The notes: generated by a model from the letters alone, not told the origin. Shown: positions 1-8,364, numbered from the stretch's first letter. The stretch: 29,157 bases of DNA from Tardiphaga sp. (GCA_014377915.1 JACMOT010000484.1:1-29157); one strand, 5' to 3'. Made by a program: numbers and translations.

Positions 1-526
1 GGTACATCGCCTGCCGCAGTGGCAGCTCGTCGATCACCACTTCGATGAACTGTGCCCCCTTCTGGGCACCCGCCGGCACCGGCCCGATCACCCGGATCGA
101 TTGGTTGCCGGTTTCCAGCATGATCTCGAACGTGTCGACGATCGCCGACCACACCGTGATGGACCGCATATCGACGTCATGGTCGATCTGCGGCGGCAGG
201 TCGGCACTGGCCAGCAGGCGGCGCTGCTGCCCCATCTTGATGGCCACGGCGCGGGCGCCGATGCTGCCGAGGATCTGCCGCGACAGCGATTCCGGCACCA
301 GGCCGAGCGGCGCGGCGTCCAGCACCAACGCGGCGGTATTGGCTGCGGCCAGCTTGTCGTTCAGCCGGTTGAGGCGGAAATTGGCGATCGAGGGCACATA
401 GATCAGCACTTCGGCAATCAGAACCAGCGGGATGGTCAGCAGCAACAGCTTGCCGGACAGCCCAAGGCGGCGCACGGGCCGCGACCGCGACGCTAATTCT
501 GCGGGCTTTTCGCTCGCGATTGGCAC
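1..526 (-). CDS. Membrane sensor protein, probable histidine kinase (5' part only)
   Basis: This is a partial gene. About 175 N-terminal residues are present and the rest lies beyond the left edge. The start is a GTG at 524-526; an in-frame TAG lies 36 bases further upstream with no better start between. A short basic N-terminus (RSRPVRRLGLSGK) is followed by one strongly hydrophobic segment at about residues 26-45, then a likely periplasmic region (NRLNDKLAAANTAALVLDAA and onward). This layout fits the sensor half of a two-component histidine kinase, and I recall similar Bradyrhizobium proteins annotated that way, but the HAMP and kinase domains that would prove it are not in view. It diverges from rpmH across a 395-bp gap. 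Membrane topology is visible; the kinase assignment is inference. Confidence 0.6.
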   Translation of the reverse strand, partial: MPIASEKPAELASRSRPVRRLGLSGKLLLLTIPLVLIAEVLIYVPSIANFRLNRLNDKLAAANTAALVLDAAPLGLVPESLSRQILGSIGARAVAIKMGQQRRLLASADLPPQIDHDVDMRSITVWSAIVDTFEIMLETGNQSIRVIGPVPAGAQKGAQFIEVVIDELPLRQAMY

Positions 527-677
527 GATGTGGGCCTCTGATCTGACGACGGGGCGATGCGCCTGTTCGAGCTAAGGTTCAAACTGCGATTCGATCCGAT
601 TATTTAACACCCTTCCGCGGCGGAGGCCGGCAGCCCGGCCATTGTCCGCGAGACAATACATGCAACGTCAACAACAT

Positions 678-720
678 CCTGAAAACACCGCTACTACCGG
701 AATAGTCCCGCGTTTTCAGG
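678..720. repeat. Inverted repeat upstream of the rpmH promoter
   Basis: A perfect 9-bp inverted repeat, CCTGAAAAC at 678-686 and GTTTTCAGG at 712-720, is separated by 25 bases. It lies between the divergent sensor gene and the rpmH promoter, 37 bases upstream of the -35 box. It could be an operator or a transcript-end hairpin; no T-run directly follows. The rest of the 527-756 gap shows one GANTC site (588-592) and nothing else I can name. Confidence 0.45.
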
Positions 721-756
721 TATTTTGATGGTTGCATATTCCTGTACAGGGCAAGA

Positions 757-785
757 TTGACGAAAACAGGACGCTCCCGTATAAG
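757..785 (+). promoter_or_regulatory. Sigma-70-type promoter of the rpmH operon
   Basis: TTGACG at 757-762 and TATAAG at 780-785 are separated by exactly 17 bases, close to the housekeeping consensus. Transcription would start near 792 and give a leader of about 130 bases before the rpmH GTG at 922. Strong expression is expected for a ribosomal protein gene. Confidence 0.7.
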
Positions 786-846
786 CCCGCCAACTGTCCG
801 CGATGGCCCGGTCTTGCATCGGGGCGGCTCACTGGCGACCGGAAAC

Positions 847-869
847 GGCTCGCTTGAGCCAGCATTTTT
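847..869 (+). terminator. Possible attenuator hairpin in the rpmH leader
   Basis: GGCTC (847-851) and GAGCC (856-860) form a 5-bp stem with a 4-base loop. AGC and five T residues (865-869) follow. The arrangement resembles a weak intrinsic terminator inside the rpmH 5' leader, so leader-based control is possible. The stem is short and the call is tentative. Confidence 0.25.
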
Positions 870-921
870 GGACTTACCTCAAAATACCTTGGCCCATTGC
901 CCGGTCAGCGGAGAACGACCC

Positions 922-1056
922 GTGAAGCGGACTTATCAACCCAGTAAATTGGTGCGCAAGCGCCGCCACGGCTTCCGCGCTCGCTTGGCGACGGTCGGCG
1001 GCCGTAAGGTTCTCGCAGCCCGCCGTGCGCGTGGTCGCAAGCGCCTCAGCGCCTGA
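922..1056 (+). CDS. rpmH: 50S ribosomal protein L34
   Basis: This 44-residue, very basic protein starts [18 protein letters not shown] and ends GRKRLSA, the classic L34 sequence and length. It is a structural protein of the large ribosomal subunit that binds 23S rRNA. The start is GTG at 922, with GGAGA at 910-914 as ribosome binding site. The frame is open back to 757, but that upstream part has no L34 character. It is the first gene of an rpmH-rnpA-yidC run, the common bacterial order, and is driven by the promoter at 757-785. Confidence 0.97.
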
Positions 1057-1082
1057 TCGGGCCTCTTTCCCGAGATCTCATC

Positions 1083-1445
1083 ATGGATCGGTTGCGGCAG
1101 CGAGCGGATTTTCTCGCCGTTGCCAATGGGCCGCGGATGAACAGCCCTGCCTTCGTACTGCAGAGCCTGCGACGAGATGATGACGGCCCGATCCGGGTCG
1201 GCTTCACCGTGACCAAAAAGAACGGAACCGCCACTGAGCGGAACCGGATCCGACGCCGGCTTCGCGAACTGGTGAAGCGCGTCGATGTCATATCCATGCG
1301 ACCCCACAGCGATTATGTGCTAGTCGGCCGTCGTGTCGCGCTGAACCGCGACTTCACCACCATGCTCGAAGATCTCCGCTCGGCGCTTCATCGCCTCGAC
1401 CGGCAATCCGCCAAAGCACAGCCATCTAAAACGAGCGTGACCTGA
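1083..1445 (+). CDS. rnpA: Ribonuclease P protein component
   Basis: This 120-residue basic protein assists the RNase P RNA in 5' maturation of precursor tRNAs. The diagnostic RNR motif (ERNRIRRRLRE, residues 52-62) is present, preceded by the GFTVTKKNG strand (40-48) typical of the family. Length is normal. The ATG at 1083 lies 26 bases after the rpmH stop, so the two are surely co-transcribed. No obvious Shine-Dalgarno precedes it. No yidD gene lies between rnpA and yidC, where many bacteria carry one; only 71 bases separate them. Confidence 0.96.
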   Translation: MDRLRQRADFLAVANGPRMNSPAFVLQSLRRDDDGPIRVGFTVTKKNGTATERNRIRRRLRELVKRVDVISMRPHSDYVLVGRRVALNRDFTTMLEDLRSALHRLDRQSAKAQPSKTSVT

Positions 1446-1516
1446 CTGTTCCAGCCTGCGACAAGCACGCAGCCGGCCCGAAGCCGCACCCGTATTTGAA
1501 TGACGAGACCTGAACG

Positions 1517-3373
1517 ATGACCGACAATCGAAATACCATCCTCGCCGTCGTTCTGTCCGGCCTGGTGCTGCTCGGCTGGCAGTATTTTTTCAATATTCCG
1601 ACGATGGAAAAACAGCGCCAGCAGGCGCAGATCCAGAGCCAGCTGGCGAACCCCACCGCGCAGCCCGGCACCTCGCCGAGCGGTGCGGCCACCCCGGCCG
1701 GCAGCGTTCCTGCCTTGCAGGGCGCCTCCAATGCGCAGCTCGTCAGCCGCGACGATGCCATCGCCTCCTCGCCGCGTATCCGGATCGAAACCTCGCGCGT
1801 CGTGGGCAGCCTTTCCCTGAAGGGCGCCCGCCTCGACGATATCGCGCTGACCAAGTTCCGCGACACCGTCGATCCGACTTCGCCGGCCACCGTGCTGTTC
1901 TCGCCGTCGGGCACCGCCGCTCCCTATTATGCGGAGTTCGGCTGGGTCGCCGCGGCTGGATCGAACGCCAAGATTCCCGACCAGAACACCCCGTGGATCC
2001 AGGAAGGCACCGGCGCGCTGACGCCGACTTCCCCGGTGACGCTGAAATTCGACAATGGCGAAGGCCTGACCTTCCGCCGCAGCATCGCGATCGATGATCG
2101 CTACCTCTTCACCATCAAGGACGACGTCAGCAATACCGGCAGTGCGCCGGTGACGCTGTATCCGTTCGCGCTGATCTCGCGCCACGGCACCCCGCATGTC
2201 GAAGGCTATTACATCCTGCATGAAGGCCTGGTCGGCTATCTCGGCGACCAGGGCCTGCAGGAATATGGCTACAAGAAAATCGACGAAGCCAAGGCGGTGA
2301 ATTTCAAGATCACCAATGGCTGGTTCGGCATCACCGACAAGTACTGGGCCTCGGCGCTGTTGCCAGACCCCGCCGCGCAGCTGCAGGCGCGCTTCTCCTC
2401 GAATCTGGTCGGCACCGTCCATACCTACCAGACCGATTATTTGCAGGATGCGCAGACCATTCCGGCCGGCGGCACCGGTACGGCCAATGCCCGGCTGTTC
2501 GCCGGCGCCAAGGAAGCCGCCACCGTCGGCATCAACTTCCCGCTCGCCGTCGGTCTCGGCGGCTACAACCAGCAGCTCGGCCTCAACCACTTCGATCTCT
2601 TGATCGACTGGGGCTGGTTCTACTTCATCACCAAGCCGATGTTCCTGGCGCTCGACTTCTTCTTCCACCTCGTCGGCAATTTCGGCGTCGCCATCCTGCT
2701 GGTGACGGTGCTGGTCAAGATCATCTTCTTCCCGCTGGCCAGCAAGTCCTACGCCTCGATGGCCAAGATGAAGGCGGTACAGCCGCAGCTGGCGCTGCTC
2801 AAGGAGCGCTATCCTGACGACAAGATGAAGCAGCAGCAGGAGATGATGGAGATCTACAAGAAGGAGAAGATCAACCCGATCGCCGGTTGTCTTCCCGTCG
2901 CCCTGCAGATCCCGGTGTTCTTCTCGCTCTACAAGGTTCTGTTCGTCACCATTGAAATGCGCCACGCGCCGTTCTTTGGCTGGGTCAAGGATCTGTCAGC
3001 GCCGGATCCGAGCCATTTGTTCAACCTGTTCGGCCTGCTCGCGTTCGACCCGACCACCGTGCCGGTGATCGGCCAGTATCTCGGCATCGGCGTCTGGCCG
3101 ATCATCATGGGCATCACAATGTGGTTCCAGATGAAGCTGAACCCGACGCCGCCGGATCCGACGCAGCAGATGATCTTCAACTGGATGCCGCTGATCTTCA
3201 CTTTCATGCTCGCCAGCTTCCCGGCCGGCCTCGTCATCTACTGGGCCTGGAACAACACCCTCTCGGTACTGCAGCAGAGCTACATCATGAACCGCAATGG
3301 CGTGAAGGTTGAACTTTTCGACAACATCAAGGCCATGTTCGTGAAGAAGCCACCAGTCGAGAAGAAGACGTAA
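1517..3373 (+). CDS. yidC: Membrane protein insertase YidC
   Basis: YidC (618 residues) inserts proteins into the inner membrane, alone or with SecYEG. Residues 7-27 form the N-terminal membrane anchor (NTILAVVLSGLVLLGWQYFF), followed by an Ala/Pro/Gln-rich linker and a large periplasmic P1 domain to about residue 360. The conserved C-terminal membrane domain starts near GWFYFITKPMFLALDFFFH and contains the VKIIFFPLASKSYASMAKMK region at about residue 400. A Lys sits there at the place of the hydrophilic-groove Arg of the E. coli protein. The family block GCLPVALQIPVFFSLYKVL follows, and a basic tail ends KKPPVEKKT. The length matches Gram-negative YidC. Confidence 0.97.
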   Translation: MTDNRNTILAVVLSGLVLLGWQYFFNIPTMEKQRQQAQIQSQLANPTAQPGTSPSGAATPAGSVPALQGASNAQLVSRDDAIASSPRIRIETSRVVGSLSLKGARLDDIALTKFRDTVDPTSPATVLFSPSGTAAPYYAEFGWVAAAGSNAKIPDQNTPWIQEGTGALTPTSPVTLKFDNGEGLTFRRSIAIDDRYLFTIKDDVSNTGSAPVTLYPFALISRHGTPHVEGYYILHEGLVGYLGDQGLQEYGYKKIDEAKAVNFKITNGWFGITDKYWASALLPDPAAQLQARFSSNLVGTVHTYQTDYLQDAQTIPAGGTGTANARLFAGAKEAATVGINFPLAVGLGGYNQQLGLNHFDLLIDWGWFYFITKPMFLALDFFFHLVGNFGVAILLVTVLVKIIFFPLASKSYASMAKMKAVQPQLALLKERYPDDKMKQQQEMMEIYKKEKINPIAGCLPVALQIPVFFSLYKVLFVTIEMRHAPFFGWVKDLSAPDPSHLFNLFGLLAFDPTTVPVIGQYLGIGVWPIIMGITMWFQMKLNPTPPDPTQQMIFNWMPLIFTFMLASFPAGLVIYWAWNNTLSVLQQSYIMNRNGVKVELFDNIKAMFVKKPPVEKKT

Positions 3374-3396
3374 CGACGACGCTCACCAGCTCCTCC

Positions 3397-3478
3397 CGTC
3401 ATTGCGAGGAGCCCTTGCGACGAAGCAATCCAGTCTGCGATCGCAGCTCTGGATTGTTTCGTTTAGCTCGCAATGACG
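3397..3478. repeat. Palindromic intergenic repeat, copy 1
   Basis: An 82-bp near-complete palindrome between yidC and engB. The ends are a perfect 12-bp inverted pair (CGTCATTGCGAG / CTCGCAATGACG). The inner arms are CGAAGCAATCCAG / CTGGATTGTTTCG with one mismatch. The centre is the perfect palindrome CTGCGATCGCAG. It shares its outer and inner arms with the element at 10088-10214. I associate such elements with Bradyrhizobium and Rhodopseudomonas intergenic regions. In RNA it would form one long hairpin that could end or process the yidC transcript. Confidence 0.85.
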
Positions 3479-3494
3479 ACTAAGGAACCTTCGC

Positions 3495-4166
3495 ATGAAC
3501 GCGGAAACCGATGCGAAGCTGATCGAAGACAAGAGGCTGCTTGAACAGGGACGGCTGCTATTCGCCGGCGACTGGCAATTCATCTGGGCATCGCCTTCGA
3601 TCGAGACGCTGCCGCCGATGCAGGGCGTCGAGGTCGCCTTTGCCGGCCGCTCCAATGTCGGAAAATCCAGCCTGATCAATGCGCTGACCGGCCGTCACGC
3701 GCTGGCGCGGACCTCGCACACGCCCGGCCGCACCCAGGAGCTGATCTTCTTCCAGGGTCCGGAAAACGCTGATTTTCGCCTCGTCGACATGCCCGGCTAC
3801 GGCTACGCCTCGGCGCCGAAGGTCAAGATCGCCTCCTGGACCTCGCTGATTCATAATTTCCTGCAGGGCCGCAGCAGCCTGGCGCGGGTCTATGTGCTGA
3901 TCGATTCCCGCCACGGCCTCAAGGACGTCGATCTCGACGTGCTGAAGACGCTGGATAAGTCCGCGGTCAGCTACCAGGTCGTGCTGACCAAGGCCGACCA
4001 GGTCAAGAAGACCGAGCTGGAAGCGACGACCGAGGCGGTGCGCACGACGCTGCTGAAGCATCCCGCGGCCTTCCCGGAACTGCTGGTGACGTCGTCGCGC
4101 ACGGGCGCCGGGATGGCCGAGCTTCGCGCCGCCATGGTGCGGCTGCTCGGCGAGCGCAGCCGATGA
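3495..4166 (+). CDS. engB: Ribosome biogenesis GTP-binding protein EngB/YsxC
   Basis: This 223-residue TRAFAC-class GTPase acts in late assembly of the large ribosomal subunit. Visible G-motifs: G1 GRSNVGKS (51-58), the switch region TSHTPGRTQE, G3 DMPGYGYA (98-105), G4 TKAD (165-168) and a G5-like TSSRTGAGM near the end. Length is typical (about 200). The start ATG at 3495 is preceded by AAGGAA at 3482-3487. Its stop overlaps the next gene by 4 bases (ATGA). Confidence 0.95.
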   Translation: MNAETDAKLIEDKRLLEQGRLLFAGDWQFIWASPSIETLPPMQGVEVAFAGRSNVGKSSLINALTGRHALARTSHTPGRTQELIFFQGPENADFRLVDMPGYGYASAPKVKIASWTSLIHNFLQGRSSLARVYVLIDSRHGLKDVDLDVLKTLDKSAVSYQVVLTKADQVKKTELEATTEAVRTTLLKHPAAFPELLVTSSRTGAGMAELRAAMVRLLGERSR

Positions 4167-4540
4167 CCCGCTCCGGCCTGTTGCGCATCCTGATCATTCT
4201 CACCGGCGTGATGGGCGCCGACGGCGTCATCCTTGCCGCCGCCGCCGCGCATCAGCCCGACGCCACCCGGCTGGCTTCGGCCTCCTCGATGCTGCTGTTC
4301 CATGCGGTCGCAGTGATCGGCGTCGTGGCGCTGATCGAGCGCGGCATCGTGCACCTGCAGATCGGCCTCAGCGCCGCCATCGGCTTCGTGGTCGCAGCCG
4401 CTCTGTTCGCCGGCGATCTCACGGTTCGGCAATATGCCGGTCACGGCCTGTTCCCGATGGCCGCCCCAACCGGCGGCACCCTGCTGATCGTCAGCTGGCT
4501 GGCGCTGGCGGTATCGGCGGCGTGGCCGCGCAAGGTTTGA
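4163..4540 (+). CDS. DUF423 family small membrane protein
   Basis: This 125-residue, almost wholly hydrophobic protein has four predicted membrane segments (about 5-25, 35-58, 65-88, 100-120). The pattern GVMGADGVILAAAAAH near the N-terminus and the RQYAGHGLFPMAAPTGGTLLIVSWLALA ending (given here in parts: YAGHGLFPMAAPTGG, then LLIVSWLALA) fit the DUF423/YgdD family of inner-membrane proteins of unknown function. Its ATG overlaps the engB stop, so the two are translationally coupled. The family assignment is by recalled pattern only. Confidence 0.75.
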   Translation: MTRSGLLRILIILTGVMGADGVILAAAAAHQPDATRLASASSMLLFHAVAVIGVVALIERGIVHLQIGLSAAIGFVVAAALFAGDLTVRQYAGHGLFPMAAPTGGTLLIVSWLALAVSAAWPRKV

Positions 4541-4557
4541 GAGCCTTGTTTCGTCCG

Positions 4558-4581
4558 CTCTCCCTCGCGGGAGCGGGAGAG
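4558..4581. repeat. Short inverted repeat after the DUF423 gene
   Basis: CTCTCCC (4558-4564) pairs with GGGAGAG (4575-4581) across 10 bases; a tighter CTCCC-TCGC-GGGAG hairpin is nested in the left part. There is no T-run. It may end the engB-DUF423 transcript, or be a remnant of the CTCCC/GGGAG-rich element seen at 7294-7425. Confidence 0.4.
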
Positions 4582-4651
4582 CCATGCTTTGCGCCGCCTC
4601 GATCAATCGGCTAGAACGCGCCGCAGATTGCTAATTGTGAGATCCCGCTTC

Positions 4652-5548
4652 ATGACCGACGCGCCCCATATCAGTCCGCTCGATCAGGCCCGCATCCTGT
4701 CCGAGGCGCTGCCCCACATGCAGCAGTATGACGAGGAAACCATCGTCATCAAATATGGCGGACACGCGATGGGCGCCGAGGACATGGCCAAGGCCTTTGC
4801 CCGCGACATCGTGCTGCTGGAGCAGACCGCGATCAATCCGGTCGTGGTCCATGGCGGCGGACCGCAGATCGCCACCATGCTGCAGCGGCTCGGCATCAAG
4901 TCCGAATTCGCGGCCGGATTGCGCATCACCGACGCCGCCACCATCGAAATCGTCGAAATGGTGCTGGCTGGCTCGATCAACAAGACGCTCGTCGGCTACA
5001 TCAATGAAGCCGGCGGCAAGGCGGTCGGCCTGTGCGGCAAGGACGGCAACATGGTCACCGCCACCAAGGCGACGCGGACCATGGTCGATCCGGACTCCAA
5101 CATCGAGAAGGTGGTGGACCTTGGCTTTGTCGGCGAACCCGACAAGGTCGATCTGACGCTGCTCAACCAGCTGATCGGCCACGATCTGATCCCGGTTCTG
5201 GCACCGCTGGCAACTTCAAGGGAAGGTCAGACCTTCAACGTCAACGCCGACACCTTTGCCGGCGCGGTCGCCGGCGCGCTCAAGGCCAAACGGCTGCTGC
5301 TGCTCACCGATGTGCCGGGCGTGCTCGACAAGTCGAAGAAGCTGATCCCGCAGCTGTCGATCAAGGACGCGCGCAAGCTGATTGCCGACGGCACCATCTC
5401 CGGCGGCATGATCCCGAAGGTCGAGACCTGCATCTATTCGCTCGAACAGGGCGTCGAGGGCGTGGTGATCATCGACGGCAAGATGCCGCATGCGGTGCTG
5501 CTCGAACTGTTCACCAATCAGGGTACGGGGACGCTGATCTACAAGTGA
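4652..5548 (+). CDS. argB: Acetylglutamate kinase
   Basis: ArgB phosphorylates N-acetyl-L-glutamate, the second step of arginine biosynthesis. Amino-acid-kinase features seen: KYGGHAMG (34-41) for phosphate binding, HGGGPQI (67-73), the [15 protein letters not shown] substrate/nucleotide region, [11 protein letters not shown], and the C-terminal GGMIPKVE block. Length is 298 residues, as usual. I chose the ATG at 4652 ([14 protein letters not shown]) because it matches the family N-terminus as I recall it. The frame is open back to 4589, but that 21-residue extension is Arg-rich and unlike the family. The next gene starts inside the argB stop (GTGA). Confidence 0.96.
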   Translation: MTDAPHISPLDQARILSEALPHMQQYDEETIVIKYGGHAMGAEDMAKAFARDIVLLEQTAINPVVVHGGGPQIATMLQRLGIKSEFAAGLRITDAATIEIVEMVLAGSINKTLVGYINEAGGKAVGLCGKDGNMVTATKATRTMVDPDSNIEKVVDLGFVGEPDKVDLTLLNQLIGHDLIPVLAPLATSREGQTFNVNADTFAGAVAGALKAKRLLLLTDVPGVLDKSKKLIPQLSIKDARKLIADGTISGGMIPKVETCIYSLEQGVEGVVIIDGKMPHAVLLELFTNQGTGTLIYK

Positions 5549-6558
5549 GCACGGCGCGAACCAGGGGAAGCGTCACGGCCGTTCTAGGTGGCCTGCTCCT
5601 GTTCGCGCTCGTCAATCCGGCCCGCGCCGATCTCCGCCTCTGCAACCGGATGAGCTATGTCGTCGAGGCGGCGGTCGGCACCGACGACAAGGGCGACACC
5701 ACCACCCGCGGCTGGTTTCGCATCGATCCGGCGCAGTGCCGCATCGTCGCCTCCGGCACGCTGACCATCGACCGCATCCTGCTGCATGCCCGCGCGCTCG
5801 GCGTCTACGGCGCCTCGCCGGTGCCGCAGGGCGGCAGCGACACGCTGTGCATCGCGCCGGAGAATTTTGTGATCGCCGCCGCGCGACAGTGTCGTGTCGG
5901 GCAGAGCCATGCGGCATTCGCCACGGTCAAGCCGTCGCAAGATGCCGAAGGCAATTTGATCGCCTATCTCGCCGAGGACAGCGAATATGACGACGAGCAG
6001 GCCAAGCTCGCCGCGATCCAGCGGCTGCTGGTGATCGCGGGCTACGACGCCGCGCCGATCGACGGTGTCGACGGTCCGAAGACGCAGGCCGCACTTTCGG
6101 CGTTCCTGAAAAGCCGTGGGCTTTCCGGCAATGTGGTGCAGGCACCGGATTTTTTCGAGACCATGATCAACGCCGTGCAGGCGCCTTCCGCCACCGGCCT
6201 GACCTGGTGCAACGACACCACCTATAAAGTCATGGCGGCGATCGGCACCGAGGACGGCAAGACGACGGTCAGCCGCGGCTGGTACCGCATCGAGCCGGGC
6301 AAATGCCTGCGCCCGGACGTCATAGGCCAGCCCCGGCAGGTGCTCAGTTTTGCCGAGGCCATCGATGCCGATGGCCGCGCAATCCGGCTGAAGGACAAGG
6401 CGCTGAACTGGGGCGGCGGCAGAACGCTGTGCACGCGCGAGAGCAAGTTCGAGATCAACGACCATAGCGATTGCGGCCTGCGCGGCCTGACCGCTGCCGG
6501 TTTCGTCGCCGTCGATCTGAGCGGCGGCGGCAAGACCCTGCGATTTGCACCGCCATAA
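5545..6558 (+). CDS. Secreted DUF1036 - peptidoglycan-binding - DUF1036 protein
   Basis: The protein has 337 residues from a GTG overlapping the argB stop by 4 bases. A signal peptide is clear (hydrophobic 10-24, cleavage near PARA-DLRLC at residue 28). Two similar halves, about 30-135 and 218-337, each read as a DUF1036 domain: [17 protein letters not shown] versus [17 protein letters not shown], then [11 protein letters not shown] versus [14 protein letters not shown]_binding_1-like segment (about 151-193, [20 protein letters not shown]) sits between them. Each half has four Cys (33, 65, 102, 116 and 222, 254, 296, 310), suggesting two disulfides per domain in the periplasm. The domain naming is from recalled patterns; the cell-envelope role is inferred and no enzyme activity is evident. 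Confidence 0.8.
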   Translation: MSTARTRGSVTAVLGGLLLFALVNPARADLRLCNRMSYVVEAAVGTDDKGDTTTRGWFRIDPAQCRIVASGTLTIDRILLHARALGVYGASPVPQGGSDTLCIAPENFVIAAARQCRVGQSHAAFATVKPSQDAEGNLIAYLAEDSEYDDEQAKLAAIQRLLVIAGYDAAPIDGVDGPKTQAALSAFLKSRGLSGNVVQAPDFFETMINAVQAPSATGLTWCNDTTYKVMAAIGTEDGKTTVSRGWYRIEPGKCLRPDVIGQPRQVLSFAEAIDADGRAIRLKDKALNWGGGRTLCTRESKFEINDHSDCGLRGLTAAGFVAVDLSGGGKTLRFAPP

Positions 6559-6576
6559 CGGCCAACCGGGACATCC

Positions 6577-7284
6577 ATGACCATAGCGACCAAGCCTGCC
6601 CGCGATTTCACCCAAGTCCAGACCTGGGTATTCGACCTCGACAACACGCTGTACCCGCACCACGTCAATCTGTGGCAGCAGGTCGACGGCCGGATCCGTG
6701 ATTTCGTCTCGAATTTCCTCAAGGTCCCGGCGGACCAGGCCTTCAAGATCCAGAAGGACTATTACAAGCGCTACGGCACCACCATGCGCGGCCTGATGAC
6801 CGAACATGGCGTCAGCGCCGACGACTTCCTCGCTTATGTGCACGAGATCGATCACTCGCCGCTCGAGCCCAATCCGGCGATGGGGGCCGCGATCGCGCAA
6901 TTGCCCGGCCGCAAGCTGATCCTCACCAACGGGTCGGTCGCCCATGCCGGCGCGGTGCTCGACCGGCTCGGCATCGCCGCCGAGTTCGAGGCGGTGTTCG
7001 ATATCATCGCCGCCGATCTCGAACCGAAGCCCGCGCAGCAGACCTATGACAAGTTTCTGCGGCTGCACGACGTCGACCCGGCCGGGGCGGCGATGTTCGA
7101 GGACCTGTCCCGCAATCTGGTCGTGCCGCATGCGCTCGGCATGACCACCGTGCTGGTGGTACCCGACGGTGACGCCGAAGTGGTGCGCGAGGACTGGGAA
7201 TTGGAAGGCCGTGACGCCGACCATGTCGATCATGTCACCGACGATCTGACCGGGTTTCTGGCGGCGCTCAACGCGGCGAGGTAG
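6577..7284 (+). CDS. HAD-family pyrimidine 5'-nucleotidase
   Basis: This 235-residue haloacid-dehalogenase hydrolase carries all four motifs: I, DLDNT (20-24), with the nucleophile D20 and acid/base D22; II, LTNGS (116-120); III, K151 in EPKP; IV, ED (175-176). The FDLDNTLYP start and the [16 protein letters not shown] cap match the SDT1/pyrimidine 5'-nucleotidase subgroup, which dephosphorylates UMP/CMP-type nucleotides. The substrate is inferred from subfamily resemblance. It lies 18 bases after the DUF1036 gene, so it may share that transcript. Confidence 0.85.
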   Translation: MTIATKPARDFTQVQTWVFDLDNTLYPHHVNLWQQVDGRIRDFVSNFLKVPADQAFKIQKDYYKRYGTTMRGLMTEHGVSADDFLAYVHEIDHSPLEPNPAMGAAIAQLPGRKLILTNGSVAHAGAVLDRLGIAAEFEAVFDIIAADLEPKPAQQTYDKFLRLHDVDPAGAAMFEDLSRNLVVPHALGMTTVLVVPDGDAEVVREDWELEGRDADHVDHVTDDLTGFLAALNAAR

Positions 7285-7293
7285 CTTTCTTCG

Positions 7294-7425
7294 TTTTCCC
7301 CTCGTGGGAGAAGGTGCCTTCGCGAAGCGAAGGCGGATGACGGGGAGCCCAAAGGTTTCGTGGCTGTGGCCCCCCACCCGTCCGCGCTGTCGCGCGGCCC
7401 CCCTCTCCCACAAGGGGAGGGGAAG
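7294..7425. repeat. Imperfect palindromic intergenic element before dapD
   Basis: The left arm (TTTTCCCCTCGTGGGAGAAGG from 7294, written here in part as CCCCTCGTGGGAGAAGG) is complementary, with gaps, to the right arm CTCTCCCACAAGGGGAGGGG (about 7403-7422). An internal hairpin CCTTCGC-GAA-GCGAAGG lies at 7317-7333. The element fills most of the 226-base gap between the nucleotidase and dapD genes. Its sequence differs from the repeats at 3397 and 10088, so it is a second repeat type. One reading frame through it stays open and joins dapD, but it does not look coding. Confidence 0.6.
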
Positions 7426-7510
7426 AGTCAACCTTGACTCTCCCTCCCCAAATCCCGACAAAAGCCGTCCAATTTGCCTGCCGGCTCATGCCCGCGTGAA
7501 GGAAATTCCG

Positions 7511-8356
7511 ATGTCGCTAACCGCCCTTGAAGCTACGATCAACGCCGCGTTCGATGCGCGCGACACCATCAACGCCACCACCATGGGCGAGATCCGCGAT
7601 GGCGTCGATGATGCATTGAACCTGCTCGACAAGGGCGAGGCCCGCGTTGCCGAGCGGCAGGCCGACGGCGTCTGGAAGGTCAACCAGTGGCTGAAGAAGG
7701 CCGTGCTGCTGTCGTTCCGCCTCAACGACATGAGCGCGATCCCGGGCGGCCCCGGCGGATCGTCGTGGTGGGACAAGGTGCCGTCGAAATTCGACGGCTG
7801 GGGCGACAATGCGTTTCGCGACGCCGCCTTCCGCGCCGTGCCCGGCGCCATCGTGCGCCGCTCGGCCTATATTGCGAAGAACGTCGTGCTGATGCCGTCC
7901 TTCGTCAATCTCGGCGCCTATGTCGATGAGAGCACGATGGTCGATACCTGGTCGACGGTCGGCTCCTGCGCCCAGATCGGCAAGCGCGTGCACATTTCCG
8001 GCGGCGTCGGCATTGGCGGCGTACTGGAGCCGCTGCAGGCCGGCCCCGTGATCATCGAGGACGATTGCTTCATCGGCGCGCGCTCGGAAGTCGCCGAGGG
8101 CGTCATCGTCCGCAAGGGCGCGGTGCTGGCCATGGGCGTGTTCCTCGGCGCCTCGACCAAGATCGTCGACCGCGAAACCGGTGAAGTGTTCGTCGGCGAA
8201 GTGCCGGAATATTCGGTGCTGGTACCGGGCAATCTGCCCGGCAAGCCGATGAAGAACGGCGAGATCGGACCCTCGACGGCCTGCGCCGTGATCATGAAGC
8301 GCGTCGACGAGCGCACCCGCTCCAAGACCAGCATCAACGAATTGCTGCGCGATTGA
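7511..8356 (+). CDS. dapD: 2,3,4,5-tetrahydropyridine-2,6-dicarboxylate N-succinyltransferase
   Basis: DapD transfers succinyl from succinyl-CoA to tetrahydrodipicolinate in the succinylase branch of lysine/diaminopimelate synthesis. The 281-residue protein has a helical N-terminal domain followed by a left-handed beta-helix of hexapeptide repeats (from about residue 115: [20 protein letters not shown], then [20 protein letters not shown] and [11 protein letters not shown]) and the conserved ending with [21 protein letters not shown] chose the ATG at 7511 because AAGGAAA lies just upstream and the family N-terminus begins here. The frame is open back to 7304, through the repeat element. Confidence 0.96.
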   Translation: MSLTALEATINAAFDARDTINATTMGEIRDGVDDALNLLDKGEARVAERQADGVWKVNQWLKKAVLLSFRLNDMSAIPGGPGGSSWWDKVPSKFDGWGDNAFRDAAFRAVPGAIVRRSAYIAKNVVLMPSFVNLGAYVDESTMVDTWSTVGSCAQIGKRVHISGGVGIGGVLEPLQAGPVIIEDDCFIGARSEVAEGVIVRKGAVLAMGVFLGASTKIVDRETGEVFVGEVPEYSVLVPGNLPGKPMKNGEIGPSTACAVIMKRVDERTRSKTSINELLRD

Positions 8357-8364
8357 TCGCTGAC

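Noticed and set aside
757..921. Extension of rpmH upstream to a TTG at 757
   Set aside because: That TTG is part of the -35 box, and the added 55 residues have no L34 character.
1446..1516. A yidD gene between rnpA and yidC
   Set aside because: Only 71 bases are present, too few for yidD, and no matching frame exists.
1388..2965. A 525-codon minus-strand frame opposite rnpA/yidC
   Set aside because: Low-complexity Arg/Glu/Leu/His composition and complete overlap with yidC mark it as a shadow frame.
5584..7461. A 625-codon minus-strand frame opposite the DUF1036 and nucleotidase genes
   Set aside because: It spans two real plus-strand genes and a repeat element and shows no protein family features.
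7304..7510. Extension of dapD upstream to 7304
   Set aside because: The extra 69 codons lie in the palindromic repeat; the ATG at 7511 has a ribosome binding site and the family N-terminus.
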